A stretch of DNA of 64,000 nt, taken from assembly GCA_013396995.1 (NCBI GenBank), contig VWZP01008598.1, positions 401,382 to 465,381 on the forward strand. The letters are read 5' to 3'. The translations under genes and the position numbers were made by a program. The notes below the pieces were generated by a model. That model was not told the DNA's origin, did not search any database, and was given only the letters and a program-made list of their open reading frames with translations. Each line of letters starts with the position of its first letter. Within the stretch, counting starts at the first letter, position 1. Shown here piece by piece: positions 35,297 to 48,206 of the stretch. Origin of the DNA: Dicaeum eximium. Lineage: Eukaryota > Chordata > Aves > Passeriformes > Dicaeidae.

Positions 35297-38215
35297 GTAA
35301 GTTGGTGGGGTTGTATACCTATGCATCTACAGGAGAAAAAGTGTTTCATATTCATACCTGCAGTTGTTCCAGTCACACTTTTCCTGCAGTTAATTCAAAC
35401 TGAAACTAGTTCTGTTTTTTCATGCTGAGATATAATTCATTTTAATGGAACTACCTCCATCTTGCACCAGTATTAGGAGGGATTAAGCATTCTTCCATGC
35501 TTTTGTAGTTCTCTGTAACCTCATATGAACCATGTTGACTGTGGCTGACTGTAGTATTTATTGTACTGAACTCTTTGCCAGCACAGCTTGTAAACCCAGG
35601 CTATTTTTTGGTAGAATGTTTTCCCCCCAGATTTTTTATTAAAGAGTGTGTTTCTTTTGAAAACAAAAATATATTCCCATGTAAGCATTTCATTACTTTT
35701 ATAGTGTGCTATTTTAAGTTAACTTTAGTGCCAGATATCAGGAAATATTTCAAGATTGCTACTTGATGTTAAATGGGGATGGAATGTGAAGTGTTATGAA
35801 ATAGCGAAGTTTTATCCATGTGCATGAAGCTACTATCCTGTGTCAAAACAGATGTAGGCATTTATTTATTTAACATGTCTGTCACCAGGAACAGTGATGA
35901 TAGTTCTTGTAGTGACATACTGTTACTGTCCAGAACAAGTTCACTGGGAGTTGCTGATCAGTTCTGACAAGGACTTTCCTCAGATTTATGTATATTTTTA
36001 AATGCTGGAGACTGTTTAAACAAACATCAAAGCCCTAATGACGGCTTTTGAGCAGGGTTTGGTTGGTATTTTTGGGCTTTGTTTCTTGTTTTTAAAAATA
36101 TTTTTAACATTGCAAACAGGGAAAAGTATATGGTTTAATTAGGGAAAAAAAAGGCACTTCCACCCCTCACCCCCTCTTTTTTCCTTCCTCCAATACAGTC
36201 TTCTGTAACTAAGGCAAGAAGGCACCTAATAACCAAAAATTAGAGTAAAAACTTTTCTTTCAATTTTGGCATAAATTTATAATAGATTCTTGTAAGAAAC
36301 CCAAAGATTTTGCTTTTTATGCTTGTGAATAGTTGCCCCTATGTTTCTGTGAAAAGTATTCCCTGTCATATTTGAAGTGGAGTAACAATGTCAGATTTAA
36401 ATAAGACTTTAGTATTAATCAGTGGGCATGTGTTCCTTGAATGACAGTAACACAGTGTATTGCCAGCAAGCAAAACTGTATCTTGTCAGCAGTGCAACTA
36501 CCTAGTGAGACTGGCAATAAGCCAGACAGACTTAACCTGTAGCTCCTGCTGCTGTGACATAAAATTCTTAGTCATGGAGTTTATGATCATCAGGAGATAA
36601 TGATCTGCTTTGGCTTTGAAGGATAACAGCTCTGACACTTGCAGAAATTTTTCCTCAGCCTTTAATAACCCAGAATATACAGTCAGAATCTGTTAGGTTT
36701 CTCTTTATATCTGTCTTGTGGTTAATTAGTAAACCATACAATAGAGAAGGTAGGTGTCCATTGCCTTCCAAATAGCATTAACAGATGTCACTTACTGAAC
36801 TCTGTCTTTCTAAGACAATGAACTGAGGTGCTGCAGTCTCATGCAATTATCTGGTGATGAGCACTCAAAAGTTAATTTCAGCACTCACTACTTAATATGG
36901 TTAGAAGTGAGAAGCTGCACCAAAACTCATATGACTCTGGGAACTTTGGCACCCTCTCTGCTCCGACATACAGGCATGATGTGGATGGCTGCTCTGCAAT
37001 TAAGGAAGGGATTTAAATTGGCACTGCTGTCTGAATTCTTTCCCCTCACTTTTTTTTTCTGTCTCTCTGTTTCTGTAATGCAAAACCCAAGAAGTCCAAG
37101 ATTTTTCTTTTTAATGAGGACTCCCTGGTTTCTTTGCTTCTTCTGCCCCTGTCAAGCCCAAATAATCTAGAGAAACCTAGGTTGTTAATAAAAAAAGAAA
37201 ATAAAAATGTCTATTGGGAAAGAGCTGATAGTTTGATCATTGAAATGATACTGTGAATGTTTGAAACACTTCTTTCATATTTGTCTGCATTTTTTTGCAG
37301 AGATGTTGCTATGGAAAATGAGATGGCAAATTTGGTTAGATAATTCTTGTTCTCATCAGCTAGGACAATAGTTATATTAGAAGAGGCAGCTTATTAGGTG
37401 CTAATGACTATATAGCCTTTTTGGAGACAAAGTTGATTTTGATGCAATAATTGGTTTTTTGAATGCTTGTTGCTTCAATAAATATTAGTCTAGTGACAAA
37501 AAATAACCCAGTATCTCAATAATAGCTTTTAAAATGATAGCTATAAGAAAGAAGTAACAATTTGATAATCTTCTAAAAAATAAATAGAAGAATTTCCTTT
37601 TTATTATTTTCTTTGCATTTAATGCAGAAATACCATCTTATATTCTGTACCTGTTAGTATTTTGGCAGTGGGTACATAGTTTGACAAAAATCCAGCCAGT
37701 CTGTTCCAAGCGACATTGAAGTATATCATGTGCCTGGCACTCCCCCTGCAGCTCAGTTGCACATTTCTGGAAGAGATGGAACCATCTATATCATCCATTC
37801 CTTTGCTGTTATGTGCAATTGAAACCTGCACAGCCAGAAAAGGCTTAAAACCTGAAGCTGAGTTTCTCTTGTCTTTGATCCCTTGTTCCTTCTTTATAAT
37901 TTCCATGTTCTGTTGCAGCACCCTTTACCTGGTACAAAGAAAAGAGTTCAACATCTCTGACTGCCTCCCATCTTACAATAAGAATTATTTTCTTTTTCCA
38001 AGCAAGTTCTCGCCTAACACTTGCTTTATTTACACTGTTTCTGCAGGTGTGTTTTAGTCATCCATCCTTCATACATTTAATGTTATAGTCTCAGTTTTTC
38101 TGTTTCCTAGGGGATCTTTTTATATATAAAAGTGACTAGTATTTATTTTACATTAGTCTTCAGCTCTCACAAAGTTCAGCGGGAATGCACTGCATGTGCA
38201 AGCATATCTCTCATA

Positions 38216-38241
38216 CATACACACACACACACATACACACA
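38216..38241 (+). repeat. (CA)n microsatellite, imperfect
   Basis: A CA/AC dinucleotide array is interrupted by ACAT units. Confidence 0.85.
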
Positions 38242-39007
38242 TTTCTATACTGATGGAAAAGCTCATGGAACTTAATAATAGGGCATGCTCTTGTAGGTAT
38301 GGTTAAGATTAGACTCTTATGCTTGGTAAGTGTAAAATATTCCCTCCTATGCATTGTAGAACAGTTTGCAGCATGGACAGTTGGGATCAGCTGCTTAAGT
38401 GTTAAAGGAAAAGCATATTCGCCTTGATAGGGATTTCAGACAGGTCTAGAAAGACAAGTTAATTTAAGACAAAAGAGTGGACCAATGTCAACATGGCTAC
38501 TAAAATACAGGGGAGAATTATCATTTGTTCTAATGAACCGTACTGAGTTGTAGGCTGATTTATTGGATGGAAGTTAGCGCACTTGACTTTAAAACAACTG
38601 AAATATTAAAGTAAATAAACATTTATTTGACATCTTGTTTTAAAGTCCTGGCTGGCTTCCAGTCCATGCTTCCTTCTGTATTGTTTGTGGGGGAAGGTTG
38701 TGCTTGAATAAGCGTGTAAATACTCTCTTGAACCCACAAAAGTCTCTTCTGAAGTCTTTCACCATGGGTTTTGGATTATCACAAGCCCTCAGCTTGTGAT
38801 GTACTTTTAACTATCTTGGTCTCTCTTCTCATAGTATTCTGACTTTGTGATCCCCCAAATAATTCATACAGTCATAAATGTGATATGCTGCTTCCTTTCA
38901 TTTATAAGTAACAATGCAGAAATGTAAGACCTTTTAAGCCAGTAGGTTTTTCTAGCTATGACACTAAAATAGCTGCTTCTGGCTTTCTTTTTTAATTTTT
39001 TTTTTTT

Positions 39008-39037
39008 NNNNNNNNNNNNNNNNNNNNNNNNNNNNNN
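39008..39037. other. Assembly gap (30 N) in a poly-T tract
   Basis: Thirty N bases are flanked on both sides by T only. The homopolymer is part of the 3' splice-site pyrimidine tract of the next ELMO1 exon. The true length is unknown. The gap does not touch coding sequence. Confidence 0.98.
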
Positions 39038-39064
39038 TTTTTTTTTTTTTTTTTACTAAATCAG

Positions 39065-39115
39065 GAAATGGCAAACATTTTGGCACAAAAGCAGCTTCGT
39101 TCCATCATCTTAACT
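39065..39115 (+). CDS. ELMO1: ELMO1 coding exon f, 51 nt (about residues 261-277)
   Basis: The exon encodes EMANILAQKQLRSIILT. The acceptor is a long T-run followed by actaaatcag, and the donor is gtaagt. It is phase 0 at both ends, so omission would remove 17 residues without a frame break. It follows PDDKRQ of exon e directly, exactly as in vertebrate ELMO1. It lies 27 bases after the assembly gap. It is too short to stand out as an open frame and was placed by similarity and splice sites. Confidence 0.96.
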
Positions 39116-40578
39116 GTAAGTACATGGTTGTCAAAGTTACTGGTGAGTAGAAGAGAGAAAAGGTGACTCCATTTTTGGTGTTCACAGGCCTTATCTTAAT
39201 ACATTTTAATTGCCTCATATTTTGATATGTTTTGAAGCCTTGTAGTATAGAAGATATGATTTGAATGGTAGCTGGATGGCTTCAAAACTGCTTTTTAGAA
39301 GGGTTATTTTCTCAGTCACAGAACTTGTGGTTTCTTCATGAAAATACCGTATTAAATACCCCTGTGTTTTTTGGTTCTTTTGATGATTCTGTATCATCCG
39401 ATACACAATTGACACAATTCATCATGACTTGCACACGAGAAGCATGAATTAAAGCTAATGAAATAGTTAATGAATATAATATTGAAGACCTGCATCTGCT
39501 ATCATGGAAAATCAGGGATTTTGCCTTTGACGTTTGAGTAGATTGCATCTTCAATGGAATGAGGGAAAATCTTTCTCTGTAGTGAGTGTAAAACAAACCA
39601 AACAACAAATAACCCCTCACACTTTCTCATTTGCTATCATAATTTCACTGATGTGTGTAAAACCCCCAGAATTTATTTCAGAAGGCATATTTTTACACTG
39701 GTTGAGTTCTTAAGAAGCTTGGAACAATCAGAAGGCTAATATTCTTAGGTGTTTATTTATTGTCATAAAATGCTCCAGCGCCTTTTGGCAGACAGATTCT
39801 TTTATTCTCTGGAACTGTACAACATCCGTTGATGTATCTCCCACTTGATGACTCTTTCCTTAAGTTCTTTACTGTGTTTAGAGGCCTGGGTCTGTTTCCC
39901 ATATAAAACTACTTGGTGTTTTTGGCACACCAGGGGTTTTTAAATTGTCCATCAGTTTTGTGTTTGCTTTCTGAATGGGATAATTCTGCACTTATAAGGC
40001 ATCATATACTAATGTATTTCTAAGCAGTCTTCCCCATACAGATTGGAGTTGTCTAGTAGAGGCAGGATTGTGGTGTGATGCTGACTCCCTGTTGAGCTCT
40101 GCTGTTCTATTCACTGTATTCTCTGGCTATGTTTGCAGCCTGAGTACTTTTCTGCTCAGACAGCTACTCTCTTAAATATTTTCTTAATATAATCTCTTAG
40201 AAAAAAATAAATTAAATACAGAGCTCTAAAGGTCTTGGGATGGAATTATTTTTTCTTTGAAGTGACTTCTTAGCACTGGTTTTTTTTTAATGCTACTTCT
40301 CAGTATATGCAGAGACCCTATCTAGAGTAAAGTCCTGTCTCCTTAAGTTATTTAAACAGTATCTGAATCAGTAGTGCTAGTCCTGGTTTGATTTTCAGGG
40401 GTGGGGGTGGGTTTCTGTTTGTGTTTGGGGGTTTTTTGGCTGTTTGGGTTTGTTTTTTTTTCATTTCTGAAGTATAGATACACTATTGCATAGCAAGCAT
40501 ATACTTAGAAATGGAAACACCTGACTACACCCACTGCAGTTTTCTGATTCACCAAAGTCTGTCTCTCTCTCTTTGCAG
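39116..40578 (+). other. ELMO1: ELMO1 intron between exons f and g (1.5 kb)
   Basis: The intron begins gtaagt and ends ctctttgcag. It contains G/T-rich low complexity near 40395-40460. No other feature was recognised. Confidence 0.88.
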
Positions 40579-40701
40579 CATGTTATCAGGGCACAGAGGG
40601 CCATCAATAATGAAATGGCACACCAGCTATATGTTCTGCAAGTACTTACCTTTAATCTTCTGGAAGACAGAATGATGACAAAAATGGATCCACAAGATCA
40701 A
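40579..40701 (+). CDS. ELMO1: ELMO1 coding exon g (about residues 278-318)
   Basis: The exon encodes HVIRAQRAINNEMAHQLYVL and QVLTFNLLEDRMMTKMDPQD, ending in Q. The acceptor is tctctttgcag and the donor gtaagc. The length is 123 nt, phase 0 at both ends. This is the end of the armadillo-type region, just before the ELMO domain, and it matches the remembered vertebrate ELMO1 sequence without a visible change. Confidence 0.97.
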
Positions 40702-42027
40702 GTAAGCATCTGGCATGATCTTGTCTTAGCAGGAAGACAATAACTCTTCACTGATGTACCTAAAGCTCTTCATGGAGGAAAAAAAGCACTTGTTAGGAAC
40801 ATTTACATAAGTCATTCATTTTCTCTGTCTGTGAAGTTGGGTTTTTTGGTTGTAAGAAGATGCACTAGCTATTTCATTCCTTGTGCAAAAGTAGAACAAA
40901 ATGGCCAGGCAATTCTCCATAGCATGTAGTTCCATAAACTGAATTTTCTGTCTTCCTGAGCAGAAACTCTGAGCAGTTGTTTCGCATTTGTTTCCTTTTT
41001 GTCCTTCTCAGAAGCACTAGAGATGTGTGGTCCTTCCTAAAAGTACTTTTGTAGAGCTAAATTAAATGTTTGCATGAAAACTATCTGGCATGCTAGAGTT
41101 GAAGTTAAATTGTGTAACAATAAACCCTGGTTTTGTTAAAGTACTTCATTTGTTCATTGCTGTGTGCAGACATCATCTTTGATATTGTTCATTGTGCAAA
41201 AAGTGACACTCCCCTAAAATATTCCAGAAATTTAAATATAGGGTTGATGAGCCATAGGGATGATGTGTTTTGTTTCTTTAATTTTTGTGGCCTTAGTTTA
41301 GTCCCTGTACAAGGAGGAACCGATTTCATTTTTAAGCTGAAATTATCTTAAGACTGCTAATAATTTGGAGAAGAGAAGGTGGGAGAGCAAGATAGTTGTA
41401 AACATAAGTAACATCATGCTGTAGGATTATATGCTTCCTAAGTTTGAGATGGAAAATTTTGACTCTTGGGAATGTACATGCAGTCAGTTAGTGCACATCT
41501 CTGTAGAGAATGACTAACACAGTGTCGTTAATATTGCTGGTAGGGTGGTTATCACCATCTTGAGACATTTCCAGCTGCAGTAATTCCTCACTTGCCTATT
41601 GCTGCGGTAGCAAAAATGGATAGTTACCAAAATGAAAGCAGAGTGCTGAGTCATTTTGTGTTCATCCAGCAAGGTGCTTAAGTACCAGCTTAATCACCAG
41701 TTTAATTTGAAATGTGTGTGATCTCTTGGCTTCTGTGGTTAAAATTGTGTAGCCAGAAGCCTTGCTAACATGGGTCCCACTTCTGGAAGTCAACACTTAA
41801 GAACCGTTGTGTGAATCTCATAAATGTGAGGACTTTTGAAAGTGGGAACTATGAGGTCATTCTTGCTGACTGTCTCTCCAAGTATGGAGGGAAGTAGGGA
41901 ATTTAGATACAAAAACTTTGGGCAGTGGGCAGGAATACCGTGTTTTGAAACACCTTTTGTGGTATTGTTTAATTAAGTGAGAGATCAGTTATTTTAACCA
42001 ATTTTTTTAAACCTTGTTTTAACGTAG
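40702..42027 (+). other. ELMO1: ELMO1 intron between exons g and h (1.3 kb)
   Basis: The intron begins gtaagc and ends ttttaacgtag. No repeat or other element was recognised. Confidence 0.9.
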
Positions 42028-42159
42028 GCTCAGCGGGATATCATATTTGAACTCAGAAGAATTGCATTTGATGCCGAATCTGAACCTAACAACAGCAGTG
42101 GCAGTATGGAGAAACGGAAATCGATGTACACTCGAGACTATAAAAAACTTGGATTTATT
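42028..42159 (+). CDS. ELMO1: ELMO1 coding exon h, start of the ELMO domain (about residues 319-362)
   Basis: The exon encodes AQRDIIFELRRIAFDAESEP, NNSSGSMEKRKSMYTRDYKK and LGFI. The acceptor is aacgtag and the donor gtgagt. The length is 132 nt, phase 0 at both ends. By exon counting it starts at residue 319, where the ELMO domain of human ELMO1 is annotated. The Ser of GSMEK falls at position 344, a reported phosphoserine. The expected continuation (NHVNPAMDFTQ...) was not found in the remaining 21.8 kb, so the next exon is probably outside the window. Confidence 0.97.
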
Positions 42160-42334
42160 GTGAGTATTTTTGTGTGGTAGTCCTCTGAAAGTGGGTGCAT
42201 GCATTCATTATAGTACATCTTTTCATTAGTCTCTTCTCTTACTTGGTCATCTGTCTATTTTGTAAAAGGGAATAACTTTTCTCCCCTTCCGCAGAAATCC
42301 TGCTAACTCCAAGTGACAGCTTTAGCAAAAGCCA

Positions 42335-43440
42335 GGATGCTGGAATGGACACTATAAATTCTTTGCAAGGGATAGGCAAGGAAGTAGAGTTAGTGGAGTA
42401 GCCCTGTATGTTAGGGAGTGTTTTGACTGCCCTGAGCTTAGTAATGGTGATGATAGGATTGAGTGTTTATGGGTAAGGACCACGAGGAAGGTCAGTGAGG
42501 CAGATTTCATGGTGACAGTCTGTTATAGGCCACTTAACCAGGATAATGAAGCAGGCAAAATATTGCACAAGCATCTGGGAGAAGTCTCAGGATCTATAAC
42601 TCTTGTTCTCACTGGACACTTTGAACTTACCAGCTGTCAACTGGAAATATGATACAGCAGAGAGGAAACATTCTCAGAGATTCCTGCAGTGTGTGAAGGG
42701 TAATTGAGACCAACTGTATGAGGTTAAGTAAGGCAAAGTGATGGGTCCTGCAACCCCATGCAATGATCCATACCTGAGTAAGTATGTCTGGAAAGCTACT
42801 CAGAGGAAAAGAACCTTGGGGTGTTGGTCAACAGCTGTCTGAACATGATCCAGCATGTGCCCAGATGACCAAGAAGGCCAATGGCATCTTGGCCTGGATC
42901 AGTAATAGTGTGGCTAGCAGGACCAGCGCAGTGATTGTCTCTCTGTACTCAGCACTCTCTGTACTCAGCACTGGCCACACCTTGAGTACCATGTTCAGTA
43001 AGAAAGATCCTGAGGTGCTGGAATTTGTCCAGAGAAGGACAACAAAGCAGGTGAAGGGTCTGGAGCACAAGGCTGATGAGGAGCAGCTGAGGTAGCTGGG
43101 GGTGTTAAGCCTGGAGAAAAGCAGGCTCAAGGGAGACCTCACTGCTCTCTACAACTCCTTGGAAGGAGTGGAGTAGCCATGTGGTGGTCAGTCTCTTCTC
43201 TCAAGTAACAAGTTACAGGACAAGATAGTTTTACATTGGATATTACATAAAATTTCTTCATGGAAAGGGTTGTCAAGAATTGAAACAGGCTGCCCAAGGA
43301 AGTTGTTGAATCATGGACCCTGGAGGTGTTTAAAAGACGTGTAGATATGGCTCTTAGGGACATAGATTAGTGGTGATCATGGCACAGTTGGAGCCAATGA
43401 TCTCAGAGGTCTTTTCCAACCTAAACAATTCCATTATTCT
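42335..43440 (+). mobile_element. CR1 LINE with large internal deletion
   Basis: The first part (about 42335-42700) is a decayed endonuclease region of the CR1 ORF2 protein. In one frame or another, short peptides such as RDRQG, ALYVRECFDCLEL and NLPAVNWKYDTAERK can be read. It jumps at about 42690-42715 into the C-terminal reverse-transcriptase/3' region (landmarks GGTCCTGCA, AACCTTGGGGTGTTGGT, GACCAAGAAGGCCAATGGCAT, GAGGTGTTTAAAAGACGTGTAGA) and ends CTTTTCCAACCTAAACAATT. Most of the reverse-transcriptase coding length is missing. Stops and shifts show that it is inactive. It starts about 180 bp after exon h, in gene orientation. It is a different, older-looking subfamily from the copy near 20.5 kb. 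Confidence 0.88.
42939..42972 (+). repeat. 16-bp tandem duplication inside CR1
   Basis: The unit TCTCTGTACTCAGCAC occurs twice in a row. A single copy is expected in CR1, so this is a local duplication after or during insertion. Confidence 0.8.
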
Positions 43441-46400
43441 AGCTGGAAGAAATAACTACCTGAAGTTTAAGCATGTAGTTTCGCATGACACGCCACCATT
43501 CGAATCTTAACTTTTGATGATACCTTGGATGAACAGGCATTGCCTAATGGATCTGCGACAGCCCTGTAAAGTCACTGTAGTTTGTTAGCAATAATATGGA
43601 TTTATGAGCACAATAAATCTGAGATATGACTCTATGGTATTCACTTATAGGACCTTGTGTTTTGTTTGCTTGGAGTCCTTCAATCTGTGAATAAGGGATG
43701 CAGAATCTCTTCTACCCTGACTTAATCAGATTATTTGGAATTCTGGGCTTGCCTAACACCTTGTTGGGAAGCAGAGCACAATCTGGCTAAACTGTTGCCC
43801 ACATTTATATTAACTAATAATGTGTATTTTTCCCCCTCTGGAAACAGAGTGTGCACATGTACAATGAATTAATATCTTGATTTATTGTTTACCCTAAGTT
43901 AGTATGCAGTTTTCTTTCTCTTTAGGTAAAATGGTATGCTTCACATCTCCTGTGATTCATTACTGTCCTGTTGGCCTAGCAGATATACACTGAATATTGT
44001 ACAGTAGCCACAGTTACAGAGAGGTTTTCAGCACTCTTGGTGCAAACTGGAGCTTGCTGTGCAGTTTGACTGCTCTGCTCAGTTCTGTGGCATAGGACTC
44101 AATTCTCCCAAAACCACAAAAGAACTGGGTAGAGCTTTCTGTGTTCTGATAGCTGTTTTCATTACTGATGGATGAGGAAAAAATTACCACTGGATCAGTG
44201 CTGTTGTATCAGTAAGGAGTAATCAAGTAAATAGATGGGAAGGGAGGAACTCAGCACTTTGGGGTTGCAAGCATGATAGGAAAACTAATGCTTTGAAGGA
44301 GCTTTTGAAGCTCAGTGTGACGGTTTGGGGGTTTTCTAAAAATTTTTTTGGTATGTTTTTTGTTCGTTTGTTTGGTTTTTTGTGTTTTTTTGTTGACTCA
44401 TCTCTCAGCTTCATTACTCCCATTTGAGCTGTTCATTGGGAAGCCTACTGAAAACACTGGCAGTTATCAAGGGTAACTGCAGTGCTGTTTACAGTTTGAT
44501 TATGATAGCCTTTCAAAAGGGGATGAGGAGCAAAGTTTAGGAAGGAATGGGAACTGGGATTAAAGCAGTGAAGAAAATGTAGGGAAGCATAGTGGGAGAT
44601 CAGAAGCAATATGTGAAAGTAAGCTGTGAAAGAAGCACCATAGCAAGAGCCCTAATGGGAGGCAGGTTATTCTATTAGCAGTATGATGAGGAAAAGTACA
44701 AATAATAAAAATGTCAACAGTGAACTGTGAGGAGAGTCATTCTACTCTTGTACAGAAGCTTTACTTTGAGCTAAGAGTCCAGGTGGCACTGCAGGTACAA
44801 CTTTTTTTAACAGCTGAAGAGGAGTATTACCTTCCCGACAGGGAGCACGAGCTCTTGTGAAATCTGGCTGCTCATCCTCAGCCTCATACATGGGCAGTGT
44901 TCTGACTCCCAGCTGCCTTCCTCCCTTCTGCTTCTTTTCAATAAAATGTCTTCAGTGCTTTCATCAGCTGCAGGTAGAGAGTCACATTAGCAAACTGATC
45001 ATGATCTGAACAGTGTGAGGTTTGTCTCCCTTCTGCTTCAGCTGTGTGGCACAAGAAACCTGCCAAAGAAGAGTCTGACTTCGAATGCTGTCTTCATCCC
45101 ACTGGTGCTGGTGGTCAGGAAGCCTCTGACTTGAGCTGATTAAATATTAATTTCAAGGGAGAGAGTAAAACTATGTCTAGCTATTAATTTGTTCCTGGAT
45201 TGCTTGTTCTCTTTCTGTATGGGAAATGTAAGAATTCTGTTTATTTTTCTCAGCCACATCAAAAAGCCTTGCCCCACTACAAATGTAATATCAAAAAGAG
45301 ACAAAGTCCAGACATGGTTTCAGAAGCTTACATTGTAATTTGTAAAGCTGCATAGTTAGAAACTTACATTCAGCTAAAACAACCACAGGGCCTCACCAGA
45401 TGGTTGTGATGACCAAGTAGAGAGATTTTTAGATGAGATAGTTCTGGGATTTATTAAAATGCTGATGAATGCAATAAAAATTACCCAATTAGGAGATCTG
45501 GGATATACTCCACCCTATTGAATTATTTATTATTTTCTGAGTCAATTGCAAATTAAATAGCCTGAATACTCACCCTTGTATTTGAGTAAGCTTAATTTCC
45601 ATAATTGAGTTGGAAAATAATTACCAAAAAACCTCATAATCCTGTATATTTTCATCATAGTTCTTTAAACAGCACTACTGTCATTGAGAAGTTGTAATGA
45701 ATGTGTTTGTTTATAGGCAGCTCTAAACAAAGGATAAGAAACTTAACATATTGGAAAAAACAACTCCAATAATCTCATTTTAGAACAGTTTTTCTCAAGT
45801 TTTCAGTGTGTAAAGCTTCTGAGGATTTTTGTTTGTTTGTTTTGCTATGATTTTCTTCAATTAAATATAAATGGTTTGTATAAATGCAAAAAGCCAACAT
45901 GGAAAGTGAATGATTTCATAGTTTTGCTGTGCCATACTGGAATCTGCTAGTGTAGCAAAATAAAATGTGGGTTACTGAAGGAGATATGAAATCAGTAAGG
46001 AACTGTCTCATAAAAGGTGAGAATTTAAAAGGAAATTGAGAATGGTGGGATGGTCTTTAAAAGGCAGGCATGGGCTTGACTTTCAGGATATTAGTGGTGG
46101 TAGCTAAGAAAGTTAACATATGCTGAAGAAATCTTCTGATGAAACGAAAATGGGAAGCAGTGATGAAAGAATCACCATGTTATTCACAAATTAGATGACC
46201 TTTTGGATTACAGGAACAGAAATAATGTCATTTTCTGCAGTCACAAAAAGAGCAGTGGTGTTAATTTATAACTCCTGGCAAGAAATTCATCTGCAGGTCT
46301 GTGGGAAAAGGTAAGCCACATGATGTAGCCACAAAAAAAGTTGAATGTTAAGCTAGAATTTATCTGGAAAGATATTTTCAGAACATATGAACTGTTGAGG

Positions 46401-48147
46401 CCATTTTGTGCATTTCTTAGACATCATTTAGAGCACTATATTATTTCAGTAAACTCTGCAGTGACTTGTGGACTGACTGAATGCAGGTTGTGTGCAGAGG
46501 GTAAGGCTCGTGCAGTGATGAGGGAGATGTCTTACAAGAGTTGACTTGAAAAGATTGCCTTTTCAGCCAATCAGACTAAATGCTGTAGAAATCTCAAGTG
46601 TATGTGCCAACGCTGAGAGGGATGAGGCCATGTGTAAGGTAAAAGGCAGTGATGGCAGTTCATTTATAGGAAAGATTTTTAATTGGAATTATGGGGACAA
46701 AATTTGCCACAACTTTAAAGATGGAGGTCAATTCATTATGAAAATAATGAATATATTTTCATTATTATTATGTGACATTTTATATATTTCATAATGGTGG
46801 GTCCAGGAAACAAAGCACATGAGGACTGTGTGAAAGAAAAAAACCACCAACAACCAAGGTTGCTTAGAGCAGTCTGAAGTAAGACATGAATAATTAGATG
46901 GATGACTTAAATGGCTGCATAGTTGATTTGTTAGACATTACAAAAACTTTTTAATATGAGGAGAAGCAGCACTAGCACAGATAATTTGGAGGATTTGTCC
47001 AAAAGGTTTTGGAAAGAAGCTTCAGAAACAGTTGTGAGTTAGTTAAAGCATGCCTTAGGTGAAATACAGACCTGAGGATCTTCTGAGATTTCTTTCAGAC
47101 TGGTATTTTTCTTCTCTTCTTCATGTCCTAAATGAGCATCATAAAACTCATTGTTTTATCTTAAGATACTTATCTTTAATCTACTTTATCTTAAGTCTTT
47201 TATCTTTATATTTTCCAAAAATCCCTTGTTGTACAGCACAGTATCCAAGTAGCACTTTGAAGATAAGAACTAAAAGTTTTCTCATAGGTTCTTCTGTGGT
47301 GCTTCTCATTATCTCTTGGAACAGTTCATTAGCTGACTGTCCACAGTAACCTCCTTGACATCATGATGTACTCCCCAGATGGAGTCCCTTGACTCTGCTG
47401 AAGGGAGGTTATTGGGAAAATAATTTTCAAAAATGTAATTAATACCTTATAATCATTACCTGCAAGAGGGGCAAACTCAAATTACTACAGCCTTTAATTG
47501 CTGTCCTCTTCAACCTACTTAGTAGAGCTCTGGTGCGTGTAATTTCTCATGCTCACTGGGGAGCTTCTTTTCCCCCTCCCTCATTTTCATGATATTCTCT
47601 GTGTCCCGTCCCTGCCCCAGTATTTGAGAGTGAAGGATTAAATTTAAGTTTTGGGAAAAACATGGCAGAAAGGTGTTTTAGTGTTTGTTTTCACTTTTCA
47701 AATCTGTTTTAATTTGCAGTGAATTGAATTGACTTTACAGAAGTCAAGTCTGTTTTGCCCATGATGGAGCAGTCTCCCTGTCCCTATCTTGACCAGTGAG
47801 CTTTTCCATCCTTTTCCCACCCTTGCTCTGTTGAAGAGGGGAGTAGGTGGGCAGTTGGGTGGGTGCGTGGCTGCTGGCCAAGGCTGACACACCACACCTC
47901 CTTTCTGTCTTTTGCTAACTCTGTCTTTAGGCTGTTCCTGGGTTTATTCACTGCACTTTGGTAGTTTGGAGGTTCCCTGTGCTGTGCTATAATGCCTTGC
48001 TTTCCAATTTCTTAGCTTCTCTGGCTGTTCTCTCTCAATTTCTTTCCCTAGATATTTCTTTGGTTTTGAGTTCCCACTCCCCTTGAGCTCTTTGTTCCAT
48101 TTTGATATCCAGCTGGATCTATCTCCTTCCAGCATGTCTGATCACTC

Positions 48148-48206
48148 ATCATTCATTCATTCATTCATTCATTCATTCATTCATTCATTCATTCATTCAT
48201 TCATTC
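48148..48206 (+). repeat. (CATT)n tetranucleotide microsatellite
   Basis: About 14 uninterrupted CATT units. The open frame 48102-48329 that runs through it (FIHS repeats) is an artefact of the array. Confidence 0.95.

Larger units (their letters stand above)
35297..39064 (+). other. ELMO1: ELMO1 intron between exons e and f (3.8 kb)
   Basis: The intron begins gtaagt and ends in a T-run and actaaatcag. It has a CA-type microsatellite near 38.22 kb and a 30-base assembly gap inside the terminal T-run. No transposon with clear ends was seen. Confidence 0.85.

Noticed and set aside
44316..44400. TGTGACGGTTTGGGG as the 5' end of another LTR
   Set aside because: Only the first bases resemble an LTR start; what follows is T-rich low complexity, with no matching 3' end, TATA box or poly(A) signal.
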